Assembly (NCBI GenBank): GCA_017550655.1
Contig: JAFZOK010000013.1
Span: forward strand, 717,606 to 781,605
Source: Bacteroidales bacterium
Lineage (GTDB): Bacteria > Bacteroidota > Bacteroidia > Bacteroidales > UBA932
Direction of reading: 5' to 3'
DNA: 64,000 nucleotides
Shown piece by piece: positions 40,838 through 48,780 of this stretch. Under the pieces are notes generated by a model. The model saw nothing but the letters and a program-made list of their open reading frames with translations, was not told the DNA's origin and did not search any database. A program made the position numbers and the translations under genes. The number at the start of each line of letters is the position of its first letter. The first letter of the stretch is position 1.

Positions 40838-42742
40838 CTATGAGTCCGCTGCGGCCCTGTCTTCCATAATTACCTCTTCCCTCAGGTTCTTCATTATGAA
40901 GTCCTGGCGGAACGGGGTGTTGTTGCCCATGTAGAACTCGAGTATCTCGTGAGTAGGATCTTCCTTGTAGATGTGTACTGTATCAAGCCTCATGTCGTCG
41001 CCGATGAAATTCTCGAACTCCTTGTCCGAGATTTCTCCAAGGCCTTTGAAACGGGTTACTTCAGCGCTCTTTCCAAACTCCTCTATGCCCTCCAGTTTTT
41101 CCGCCTCGCTGTAGCAGTAGCGCACGTCGAAGGAATTGTCCTTCTTCTTCCTGCGCACCCTGAACAGCGGAGTCTGGAGAATGAACAGATGGCCTCTTCT
41201 TATGAGTTCCGGGAAATACTGGATGAAGAAGGTGAGCATCAGCATCCTGATGTGCATTCCGTCCACATCGGCATCGGTGGCTATCACCACACGGTTGTAG
41301 CGCAGGTTCTCGATGTCTTCCTCGATATCCAGGGCTGCCTGCAGGAGGTTGAGTTCCTTGTTGTTATTGTCGTAGATAACCTTCTTGGAACTGCCGTAGG
41401 TGTTCATTGGCTTTCCCCTGAGGGAGAATACCGCCTGGGTGTCTGCGTTCCTTGCCTTGGAGACGGTTCCGCTTGCGGAATTTCCCTCGGTGATGAATAT
41501 GGTGGTCTTCTCCGCCAGAGGGTTGTTCTTGTCAGTATAGTGAATCTTGCAGTCCCTGAGCTTTTCGTTGGAAATCATTCCCCTTTTGCGGCGCTTGCTC
41601 TTGAGGATATCCGCAATCTCCTTCCTTTCCTTCTCGCTGGCGTTGATCTTTTTCTGCATCGCATCGGCGATGAGCGGATTCTTGTGAAGATAGTTGTCCA
41701 GCTCGGAAGCCAGGAAGTTGCCGATGAATGTCCTGATAGGGATACCTCCGCGTTCTTCGGTATCGGTGAGTTTGGAGTTGAGGAATGTCTTGGTCTGGTT
41801 TGCAAAGCCAGGCTCGCCGACTCTTATGGCGATGGCGGCAACTATGCCTTCCCTTACGTCCTTAGGGTCGTAGTCTTTCTTGAAGAAGTCCTTTACGGTT
41901 TTTCCCACAGCCTCCCTGAAGGCACTAAGATGGGTTCCTCCGTGGTAGGTGTTCTGGCCGTTGACAAAGGAATAGATATCCTCCCCGCCCTCGCTGCTGT
42001 GAGTGATAACCACTTCTATGTCGTGGCCTTTCAGATGGATAGGGGAATAGAGAGGAGCCTCCGTCATATTGTCGTTGATAAGGTCCAGAAGGCCGTTCTT
42101 GCTGCAGTAGGTGGTCTTGTTGAAATGGATGGTCAGACCTGTGTTCAGGTACGCGTAGTTCTTGAGCATACCGTCTATGTACTCCAGCTTGTAGGAATAG
42201 TTCTCGTACAGTTTAGGGTCTGCAGTGTATCTGATAAGGGTTCCGTCCTTTTCGTCGCAGTTCTTGATGTCTCCCTCTTTCTTGAGTTCACCTTCCTCAA
42301 AGTAGGCCCACTTGCTCTTTCCGTCTCTCCAGCTCTGGGCGTAGAACTTTGTGGAGGTGGCGTTCACCGCCTTTGCTCCAACGCCGTTCAGTCCCACGGA
42401 TTTTCCGTAGGCGTCAGAGCCGTACTTTCCGCTGGTGTTGATCTGTCCCACGGAAACCACGAGGCTGTCCAGCGGTATGCCTCGGCCATAGTCCCTGACC
42501 GTGACTTCCTTGGTTTCCTCGTCCAGGGTAATGTCCACGGTCTTTCCGAAGCCCATGTTGAACTCGTCTATGGCGTTGTCCACTATCTCCTTGAAAAGCA
42601 CATAGATACCGTCGTCCTTCTCGCTGCCGTCTCCCAGCTTGCCCAGGTACATTCCCGGCCTTTTCCTAAGATGCTCGTGCCAATCCCAGTGCTGGATGTC
42701 CTCACTGCCGTATCCCTTGTTTTTCTTCTCTTCCTTACTCAT
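40838..42742 (-). CDS. parE: DNA topoisomerase IV subunit B
   Basis: A 634-residue type IIA topoisomerase ATPase subunit. GHKL motifs: FKEIVDNAIDEFNMGFG (Mg-ATP), VRDYGRGIPLD and SVGLNGVGAKAVNATS. The Toprim domain has IFITEGNSASGTVSKARN with the catalytic Glu, and VVIATDADVDGMHIRMLML with the DxD. The length and the TEGNSAS box fit ParE of Bacteroidota better than GyrB. It decatenates replicated chromosomes together with ParC; parC is not adjacent here, since an acyltransferase gene follows instead. Confidence 0.88.
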   Translation of the reverse strand: MSKEEKKNKGYGSEDIQHWDWHEHLRKRPGMYLGKLGDGSEKDDGIYVLFKEIVDNAIDEFNMGFGKTVDITLDEETKEVTVRDYGRGIPLDSLVVSVGQINTSGKYGSDAYGKSVGLNGVGAKAVNATSTKFYAQSWRDGKSKWAYFEEGELKKEGDIKNCDEKDGTLIRYTADPKLYENYSYKLEYIDGMLKNYAYLNTGLTIHFNKTTYCSKNGLLDLINDNMTEAPLYSPIHLKGHDIEVVITHSSEGGEDIYSFVNGQNTYHGGTHLSAFREAVGKTVKDFFKKDYDPKDVREGIVAAIAIRVGEPGFANQTKTFLNSKLTDTEERGGIPIRTFIGNFLASELDNYLHKNPLIADAMQKKINASEKERKEIADILKSKRRKRGMISNEKLRDCKIHYTDKNNPLAEKTTIFITEGNSASGTVSKARNADTQAVFSLRGKPMNTYGSSKKVIYDNNNKELNLLQAALDIEEDIENLRYNRVVIATDADVDGMHIRMLMLTFFIQYFPELIRRGHLFILQTPLFRVRRKKKDNSFDVRYCYSEAEKLEGIEEFGKSAEVTRFKGLGEISDKEFENFIGDDMRLDTVHIYKEDPTHEILEFYMGNNTPFRQDFIMKNLREEVIMEDRAAADS

Positions 42743-42760
42743 CGGTGACTGATAATATCG

Positions 42761-44209
42761 TTATTTCATTTTTGCAAGTGCCGCATTCAGGTTCCTCAAC
42801 GCTGCAGACGGATCGTTGTAGATAAGCGGTCCGGTGCAGCATCCGCCTTCGCAGGCCATAACCTCCAGGAACGGGGAAGGAGCCTTGGTTGTCTTTGCGA
42901 TACCCCTAAGCAGGGCAATGTTCTTCTTGTCAAGATTTGCAATGGCCGTAGCCTTTAGCTGCTCGTCCCTGAGGATATACTTCACAGCTCCAATCACGCC
43001 GCCGGTCTGGGCGAACCCGTGGGCTGCCTTGTAGCTTCGGACTTCCGGAACAAATGACGGAATAGTCTCAAAGTCAATGTGAAGGCCTGCAAACACGCTG
43101 CCGATTTCCTCAAAGGTGATAGCAATATCCGTATCAGGATTGTCCCTTACCTCCTTTTTCTTGGCAAGGCAAGGTCCTATGAACACAACCTTTGCGTCCG
43201 GGTATTTCTTCTTGGCAATCTTTGCCGTGTAGAACATCGGGGAACCTGTAGAAGAAACATAAGGCGCCATTTCCGGAACATGCTTTCTCACAAGCTCGAT
43301 CCAGGAAGGGCAGCAGCTTGTTGTCATAAAAGGCTGGCCCTCGGCGATCTTTTCCTGAAGCTCCGCAGCCTCGTTTGCAGTTGTCTCCATTGCGCCCTGG
43401 GCCACTTCAATCACGTCCTTGAATCCAAGAGACTTGATTGCCCCGTAAACCTTTTCGGTCGGAACTCCCTGGAACTGTGACAGTATGGCAGGAGCCACTA
43501 TGGCCACCATTTCCTGTCCTTCTTTCAGGCCCTGGAGTACGTCGAAGATCTGGCTGACTTCGAAAATGGCTCCGAACGGGCAGGCATTCAGGCATTTTCC
43601 GCAGTAGATGCACTTGCTCTCGTCTATATGCTCTATGCCGTTCTCGTCCTTTGAGATGGCTTTCAGCGGGCAGGCTTCTTCGCAAGGTACCGGGATGTAC
43701 ACGATTGCGTGGTAAGGGCAGCTCTGCTGGCATTTTCCGCAGCTGATGCAAAGGTCGTGGTCTATTTCAGCCTGTCCCTGCTTGTTGAAGAAAATCGCCT
43801 GTTTAGGGCAGTTCATGTAGCAGGTTCTGGCCACGCATCCGCGGCAGAGGTTTGTAACTTCGTAATTGGTTTTCACGCAGGAGGAGCAAGCTTCGTCTAT
43901 GACGCACATAAGGTTTGGCTTGCGGTTAGGGTCCTTCCTGCTTAGGGCTTCCTTGGCATAGTGCGAAAGCGGAGTCAGTTCGTCATCCTCGTCATACATG
44001 TCGAATCCCATCAGAGGGAAGCTCTTGTATCTCCAAACGGCCCTTTCCTTGTGGATGCAGCATCTTCCGAGCACCTTCTGGCCTCTCTTCGGGCTGAGGT
44101 TTATCGGAAGGCGGTCTATCTCCTCCACAAGCCTGTCTTCTTTCCACAGTTCCACCAGCTTTGCCAAAAGGGCCTGGCGGACTATCATCACGTTGTTTGC
44201 AAATGCCAT
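42761..44209 (-). CDS. [FeFe]-hydrogenase-like protein (B-type group)
   Basis: A 482-residue cytosolic iron-sulfur protein. The N-terminal half has several cysteine clusters including two ferredoxin-type 4Fe-4S sites (LCISCGKCQQSCP and CIYCGKCLNACPFGA) and others (CSSCVKTNYEVTNLCRGC). The C-terminal half carries the three H-cluster motifs: TTSCCPSW (L1), FIGPCLAKKKE (L2, Gly in place of the usual Met before Pro-Cys) and EVMACEGGCCTGP (L3). This combination fits the group B or sensory-like monomeric [FeFe]-hydrogenases of fermentative anaerobes. No hydE/F/G maturation genes are visible nearby, so they must be elsewhere if the enzyme is active. Confidence 0.87.
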   Translation of the reverse strand: MAFANNVMIVRQALLAKLVELWKEDRLVEEIDRLPINLSPKRGQKVLGRCCIHKERAVWRYKSFPLMGFDMYDEDDELTPLSHYAKEALSRKDPNRKPNLMCVIDEACSSCVKTNYEVTNLCRGCVARTCYMNCPKQAIFFNKQGQAEIDHDLCISCGKCQQSCPYHAIVYIPVPCEEACPLKAISKDENGIEHIDESKCIYCGKCLNACPFGAIFEVSQIFDVLQGLKEGQEMVAIVAPAILSQFQGVPTEKVYGAIKSLGFKDVIEVAQGAMETTANEAAELQEKIAEGQPFMTTSCCPSWIELVRKHVPEMAPYVSSTGSPMFYTAKIAKKKYPDAKVVFIGPCLAKKKEVRDNPDTDIAITFEEIGSVFAGLHIDFETIPSFVPEVRSYKAAHGFAQTGGVIGAVKYILRDEQLKATAIANLDKKNIALLRGIAKTTKAPSPFLEVMACEGGCCTGPLIYNDPSAALRNLNAALAKMK

Positions 44210-44221
44210 ATTATAAGGTTG

Positions 44222-45406
44222 TTATTTTGTCATTACGGCGTTCCATACCGCTGTGCGGAGCGTTCCCTTGGTGTCGTCCTGGTCATACTCCCAGTACATA
44301 AGTCCCAGCATACCTTTCTGGCGCACCCACGCTCCCTTGGCTGCAATACTCTTAGGGTTGTCGTAACCCATATAGAACACTCCCTGCATAGTTTCCACGT
44401 AAGGGCAGTTGGCGGTAGCGTCCCACTTGTTTCTCCTGTACTTCTTGGCATCCATGGTGAGGATGCTCTTGTATGAAACTGCGGTAGGGGAAGTGCTGAA
44501 TGAATGTCTTCCGTAGAAAGGAACTCCAAGAACGAGCTTGTTAGGCTTTACTCCCGCATTCAGGTATGCGTTAACCGCACGGTTGCAGTCTCTGTAGGCC
44601 CTTGTGTCTGACAGTGCGGAGTGATGGTGAGGTGCCTCGTCCAGGTCGTAGGTCATTATGTTGACATAGTCCACATACTTGTCCATCTCCTTGATGTCAA
44701 TATAACGGTAGCCTCCGGTAACGGTCTGCTTGTCAAAGCAGTATCCGGCGTATGAAATTTCGTATTTGTCTCCGAAGGTTTCGCGGAGCTTCTTTACAAG
44801 CTTTACATAGTTGTCGGTATCGCAGCTCACGTCGCAGGCCGCTCCGCTCCAGCTCAGGCCAGGGAACTCCCAGTCCAGGTCTATTCCGTCTATGCCCCAT
44901 TCTTCCATGAAGGCAACGCAGTCATCGGCGAACTTCTGCATATTCTCATCGCTCTTGCAAAGTGCGGAGAAGCTTCCGCCCTGCCTGTTGTTTGAGTTTG
45001 CCACTCCGTGAGTGAAGCTGAGGCAAATCTTGAGGTTAGGGTAGGTCTTCTTCAGGTTCACGATATTCTGGAATCTTGTCTTGCTGCCCTGAAGGTCGAA
45101 CTTCTGGTAAATGCCGTCCACCATATAAAGCTCTGCGAACGCGTAGTTTATGTGGGTAAGCACGGTAGGGTCCGGAATCAGGCTTCCGTAATATGTCACG
45201 TATGCGGTAACGTGCCTTCCGTCATCTATGCGGGCATTAGGGGCAACCAGTGGCTCGCTGATAGGTGGGTCCACTTCTTCAACCGGTGTCGGCTTGGTTG
45301 GTTCAACAGGTGAATCTTCTCCATCAAGTCCGTTTCCGCCTCCTCCGCAGGAGGTCAGCATCATTGCGGCGATTGCCCAAACGGGCAGAATTCTGAACAT
45401 TTTCAT
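44222..45406 (-). CDS. GH18 glycoside hydrolase lipoprotein (copy 1)
   Basis: A 394-residue surface or periplasmic lipoprotein: signal with lipobox LTSC, a Gly/Pro/Thr linker, then a GH18 TIM barrel. The catalytic motif DGIDLDWEFPG holds the acid Glu, preceded by KICLSFTHG, followed by VDYVNIMTYDLDEAPHHHSA and the closing GLMYWEYDQDD. GH18 enzymes hydrolyse chitin or the chitobiose core of N-glycans; which applies is not clear. It is very similar along its length to the gene at 45932-47107, so the two are tandem duplicates separated by a DUF486 gene. Confidence 0.88.
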   Translation of the reverse strand: MKMFRILPVWAIAAMMLTSCGGGGNGLDGEDSPVEPTKPTPVEEVDPPISEPLVAPNARIDDGRHVTAYVTYYGSLIPDPTVLTHINYAFAELYMVDGIYQKFDLQGSKTRFQNIVNLKKTYPNLKICLSFTHGVANSNNRQGGSFSALCKSDENMQKFADDCVAFMEEWGIDGIDLDWEFPGLSWSGAACDVSCDTDNYVKLVKKLRETFGDKYEISYAGYCFDKQTVTGGYRYIDIKEMDKYVDYVNIMTYDLDEAPHHHSALSDTRAYRDCNRAVNAYLNAGVKPNKLVLGVPFYGRHSFSTSPTAVSYKSILTMDAKKYRRNKWDATANCPYVETMQGVFYMGYDNPKSIAAKGAWVRQKGMLGLMYWEYDQDDTKGTLRTAVWNAVMTK

Positions 45407-45487
45407 ATCGCAAAATAATTTTTTGTCAGACCAAATTTTCCTTCAAACCCCAAATTTAACAAATTCCGTGCAAAGCACGGAAAGATT

Positions 45488-45856
45488 TTACCGGAAAACA
45501 AAGTACACGGCTCCAATCAGCAGGCAGAATGCTATCAGATGATTATAGTTGAAGTTCTGCGTCTTGAAGAAAATCAGGGTAAACACCACGAATACCAGTA
45601 TGGAAATCACCTCCTGGATTACCTTGAGCTGAACAAGTGAGAACGGGCCTCCGAGATCTTTGAACCCGATCCTGTTTGCCGGTATCATAAAACAGTACTC
45701 GATAAAGGCTATTCCCCAGCTGATCAGTATGATGCCGGCCAGTCCCCATTTCGGGAGAAGGGTGTTTGTCTTGAATTTCAGCTGGCCGTACCAAGCCAGT
45801 GCCATGAAACTGTTGGATACCACCAGCAGCAATATTGTAAGCAACGCTTTGCCCAT
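45488..45856 (-). CDS. DMT-like small membrane protein (DUF486)
   Basis: A 122-residue integral membrane protein with four predicted helices (LLTILLLVVSNSFMALAWYG, GLAGIILISWGIAFIEYCFM, VIQEVISILVFVVFTLIFF, LIAFCLLIGAVYFVFR). The pattern, especially WGIAFIEYCFMIPANRIG, is that of the DUF486 family of the drug/metabolite transporter superfamily. Function unknown. It is placed between the two GH18 copies, so the duplication seems to have enclosed or gained it. Confidence 0.85.
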   Translation of the reverse strand: MGKALLTILLLVVSNSFMALAWYGQLKFKTNTLLPKWGLAGIILISWGIAFIEYCFMIPANRIGFKDLGGPFSLVQLKVIQEVISILVFVVFTLIFFKTQNFNYNHLIAFCLLIGAVYFVFR

Positions 45857-45931
45857 ATTTTATCCTTAGATTAAAACCGGGCGCAAATATATCAAAGAAT
45901 CAGATTCGTTGTCGCGATAAAAATCAACTTC

Positions 45932-47107
45932 TCAAGGAGTCATCACAGCGTTCCATACGGCAGTTCTCAGGGTGCCCTTGGCATCGTCTTCATCATAAGA
46001 CCAGTACATAAGGCCCAGCAGGCCTTTCTGGCGGATCCAGTCTCCTTTTATCGCGATGCTTTTTGGATTGTCATATCCCATAAAGAACACGCCCTGCATT
46101 GTTTCCACGTAAGGGCAGTTGGCCGTAGCGTCCCACTTGTTGCGGCGATATTTTTTAGAATCCATATTAAGGATTTTCTTGTATGAAACTGAAGTCGGGG
46201 ATGTGCTGAAGGAGTGTCTTCCGTAGAATGGAATTCCGAGAACAATTTTTTTGGGAGAAACTCCTGCATTCAGGTATGCTTTCAGGGCGCGGTTGCAGTC
46301 GCTGTAAGCTCTTGTGTCAGATAGGGCTGACTGGTGGTGGGGGGCCTCGTCAAGGTCGTAAGTCATTACGTTGACGTAATCCACGTATGGGTCCATTGCC
46401 GCAATGTCGTTGAATATGTATCCGCCGTTGGAAGGATACTTGTCCATGCAGTAGCCGCAGTATGAAATGGTGTACTTAGTTCCGAGCACCTCCCTTAACT
46501 TCTTGACGAGCTTGACGTAGTTGCCGGTATCGCAGCTAACGTCTGAAGCGGCTCCGCTCCAGCTCAGGCCAGGGAACTCCCAGTCCAGGTCAATTCCGTC
46601 GAGATTGTAATCCTGAAGGAATTGCAGGCAGTCGTCGGCGAACTTCTGCATATTCTCCTCGCTTTTGCAAAGCGCTGAGAAGCTTCCTCCCTGCCTGTTG
46701 TCCGAATTCTCCACAACGTGCGAGAAAGCTATGCATATCTTGAGGTTAGGATAGGTCTTTTTCAAATCCACGATATTCTGAAACCTCTTCTTGCTTCCCG
46801 AAAGGTCGAATTTCTTGTAAACTCCATCCACCATATAAAGTTCGGCAAAAGCGTAATTGATGTGAGTTACTACGGTGGGATCCGGAATCAGGCTTCCGTA
46901 CCATGTCACGTATGCTGTTACATGCCTTCCGTCATCGATACGCGTCTTCGGGGCTACAATTGGCTCGCTGATAGGAGGATCCACCTCTTCAACCGGTTTT
47001 ACCGGTTCCGGATCCAGAGGTTCATCCGACTTGTCGCTTCCTCCCCCGCAGGATATGAGCATCATAGCGGCAATTGCCCAAACGGACAGATGTCTGAGTA
47101 TTTTCAT
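45932..47107 (-). CDS. GH18 glycoside hydrolase lipoprotein (copy 2)
   Basis: A 391-residue lipoprotein (lipobox LISC) closely related to the 44222-45406 protein. It keeps the catalytic DGIDLDWEFPG and all barrel strands (ICIAFSHVVENSDNRQGGSF, YVDYVNVMTYDLDEAPHHQS, LVLGIPFYGRH-type strand, GLMYWSYDEDD). Differences cluster in the linker after the lipid anchor and in loops around residues 175-245, which may tune substrate choice. It lies 21 bases downstream of the esterase gene, so an esterase plus GH18 unit may act on one glycan. Confidence 0.88.
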   Translation of the reverse strand: MKILRHLSVWAIAAMMLISCGGGSDKSDEPLDPEPVKPVEEVDPPISEPIVAPKTRIDDGRHVTAYVTWYGSLIPDPTVVTHINYAFAELYMVDGVYKKFDLSGSKKRFQNIVDLKKTYPNLKICIAFSHVVENSDNRQGGSFSALCKSEENMQKFADDCLQFLQDYNLDGIDLDWEFPGLSWSGAASDVSCDTGNYVKLVKKLREVLGTKYTISYCGYCMDKYPSNGGYIFNDIAAMDPYVDYVNVMTYDLDEAPHHQSALSDTRAYSDCNRALKAYLNAGVSPKKIVLGIPFYGRHSFSTSPTSVSYKKILNMDSKKYRRNKWDATANCPYVETMQGVFFMGYDNPKSIAIKGDWIRQKGLLGLMYWSYDEDDAKGTLRTAVWNAVMTP

Positions 47108-47128
47108 AATTCAAACTTTTTTTGTCCT

Positions 47129-48616
47129 CTATCCCTGGCCCTGGCTTTTCGGGGTCTGTCCCTTGACGGCCGGGGAGATGTTCAAGGTACGGCTGTAGGT
47201 GAAAGTCTTCCTGTCCGAAACTATGATTTTTCCCTCAGCGATTCTTAATGTGAGAAGTCCTCTCTCGTATTCCTTTGTTCCACCGTTTCTAAGCAGTTCC
47301 GGAAGGTGCGGCCCGTTGTCTTCCAGAAGAGCATCCCTGACTTCATCCGGTATTTCCAGAATGAACCTGACTCTTCCGTTCTGGTCGCACACCTGTATGC
47401 CTATATCGGTGAGCACGAACAAGTTGCCCTTGGAGTCAAAAGCCATGGGACCTTTTGAAACAGGAGCGTTGCCGTATGAATGCAGCCAGTAGAATCTCTG
47501 TTCACTGAAATATGGAGAACGTGAGGTGTTGCTGTCTGAATTATTGCAGATAGCCTGCCAGAGGCAGTTGGTTTCTTTCTCTGTATAATCCAGGCTTTTT
47601 TCCAGAACCATGAAGCTGTTATCCGGATAATAGGCAGCATAGACAATGGTAGATTCTGAACGATGGTTGCCTCTTTCTAAAGTAGAGCAAGTGATTTCAA
47701 TGATAGACGGTTTGGTCATGTCTATTTCTTTTTCCTCTACCCATTCTTCATCAGCGACAAGATACTTGTCCAGAAAGTCATTCTTGGAAATTCCGGCCTT
47801 GATTGGTTCAGGGTAATCTCTCCAGAGCCAGACCATTACATCTTCGAAGATTTCTGCGGAGCGCTTTACGGAATGGTAGCCGTCGCTCCAGTCGTACTTG
47901 GTGTCATATCCTGCAAAGTCCAGGGCGGTGGACAGCATCTGGTTGGCTTCGTACCAGTGACCGAAGGTGGCGTTCCAGACATCGTTGCTTCCGTCCTGGA
48001 GGAAAATCCTGAGCGGCTTCGGCTCGCATTTTCTTACAAACATCTGAAGGTCATTTCCGCCTCTCATTGAGACAAATGTTCCCACTCCGCTGAACACTCT
48101 GCGGAAGAGGTCAGGCCTCTGCCAGGCAGCGTTGAAAGCCGCTATTCCCCCGCTGGAAAGTCCGAAGATAGAGTGGTCGTCCGGATCTTTGGAAATGCTT
48201 ACTCCAGCCTCTTTCTCAACAAACGGAATTATCTCTGTCTCAAGGAACTCTGCAAATCGTCCGTCTGTAAAGTCAAACTCGTTGGAACGGTTGTAGCGGA
48301 TTACATTTCCGTCTTTTCCCTTGATGACTCCCGGCTGGACGAAGATGCCGATGGTAACGGGCATTTTTCCCTCGGCGATGAGTTTGTCAAAGACCTTTGG
48401 AGCATTGCAGAGAATGCCGTCCAGACCAATGTACAGGCAGGCAGGTTTCTTTCCGTCATACTGCTGAGGAATGTAAACCTGCAGGTTTCTCTCCGTTCCG
48501 GGATATAGCTCTCCGTCCGTCTTGTAGTCCATAGATACGATTTTTCCCTGTCCCATTGCTGAGGTAAAACTTAACAGAGAAGCCATTATGGCCAGAAAGA
48601 ATCTAAAGAACTTCAT
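47129..48616 (-). CDS. Exported esterase of the enterochelin-esterase (PF00756) type
   Basis: A 495-residue exported protein (signal FFRFFLAIMASLLSFTSAMG). Residues about 30-280 are an alpha/beta hydrolase of the esterase D/enterochelin esterase group: nucleophile in SIFGLSSGGIAAFNAAWQRP, acid probably Asp in FLQDGSNDVWN, and His in DGYHSVKRSAEIFED. The last 200 residues are an extra domain with beta-propeller-like repeats (GPMAFDSKGNLFVLTDIGIQ), similar to SMP30/NHL regions. It may deacetylate or de-esterify a glycan or a siderophore. The start at 48616 is supported by AAGGAGG 7 bases upstream. Confidence 0.8.
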   Translation of the reverse strand: MKFFRFFLAIMASLLSFTSAMGQGKIVSMDYKTDGELYPGTERNLQVYIPQQYDGKKPACLYIGLDGILCNAPKVFDKLIAEGKMPVTIGIFVQPGVIKGKDGNVIRYNRSNEFDFTDGRFAEFLETEIIPFVEKEAGVSISKDPDDHSIFGLSSGGIAAFNAAWQRPDLFRRVFSGVGTFVSMRGGNDLQMFVRKCEPKPLRIFLQDGSNDVWNATFGHWYEANQMLSTALDFAGYDTKYDWSDGYHSVKRSAEIFEDVMVWLWRDYPEPIKAGISKNDFLDKYLVADEEWVEEKEIDMTKPSIIEITCSTLERGNHRSESTIVYAAYYPDNSFMVLEKSLDYTEKETNCLWQAICNNSDSNTSRSPYFSEQRFYWLHSYGNAPVSKGPMAFDSKGNLFVLTDIGIQVCDQNGRVRFILEIPDEVRDALLEDNGPHLPELLRNGGTKEYERGLLTLRIAEGKIIVSDRKTFTYSRTLNISPAVKGQTPKSQGQG

Positions 48617-48623
48617 ATAACAA

Positions 48624-48630
48624 CCTCCTT
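48624..48630 (-). promoter_or_regulatory. Strong Shine-Dalgarno AAGGAGG before the esterase gene
   Basis: Minus-strand AAGGAGG, 7 bases before the ATG. It fixes the start codon. Such sites are rare in Bacteroidota, where the 16S anti-Shine-Dalgarno is normally masked. Confidence 0.6.
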
Positions 48631-48709
48631 TTCTTAAATTCAAAGATAATGAAATCTTTGCTATAATTTCTTCCTGCCGGATAAAGTATTGATATAGAGA
48701 GGAATATAA

Positions 48710-48744
48710 AAACATACCCCCGGCGGTTAGCTAGGGGTATGTTT
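48710..48744 (-). terminator. Rho-independent terminator of the methylmalonyl-CoA mutase operon
   Basis: AAACATACCCC pairs with GGGGTATGTTT around an approximately 13-base loop, followed on the minus strand by TTTTTATATT. It lies 37 bases after the stop of the large-subunit gene. Confidence 0.75.
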
Positions 48745-48780
48745 GCTTAATTTGTTGGTAATCAGCAATTTAAGTGGCAG

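Noticed and set aside
40949-42748. A 599-codon open frame on the plus strand opposite parE
   Set aside because: It is the antisense of a well-supported gene; its composition reflects the codon bias of parE and shows no domain.
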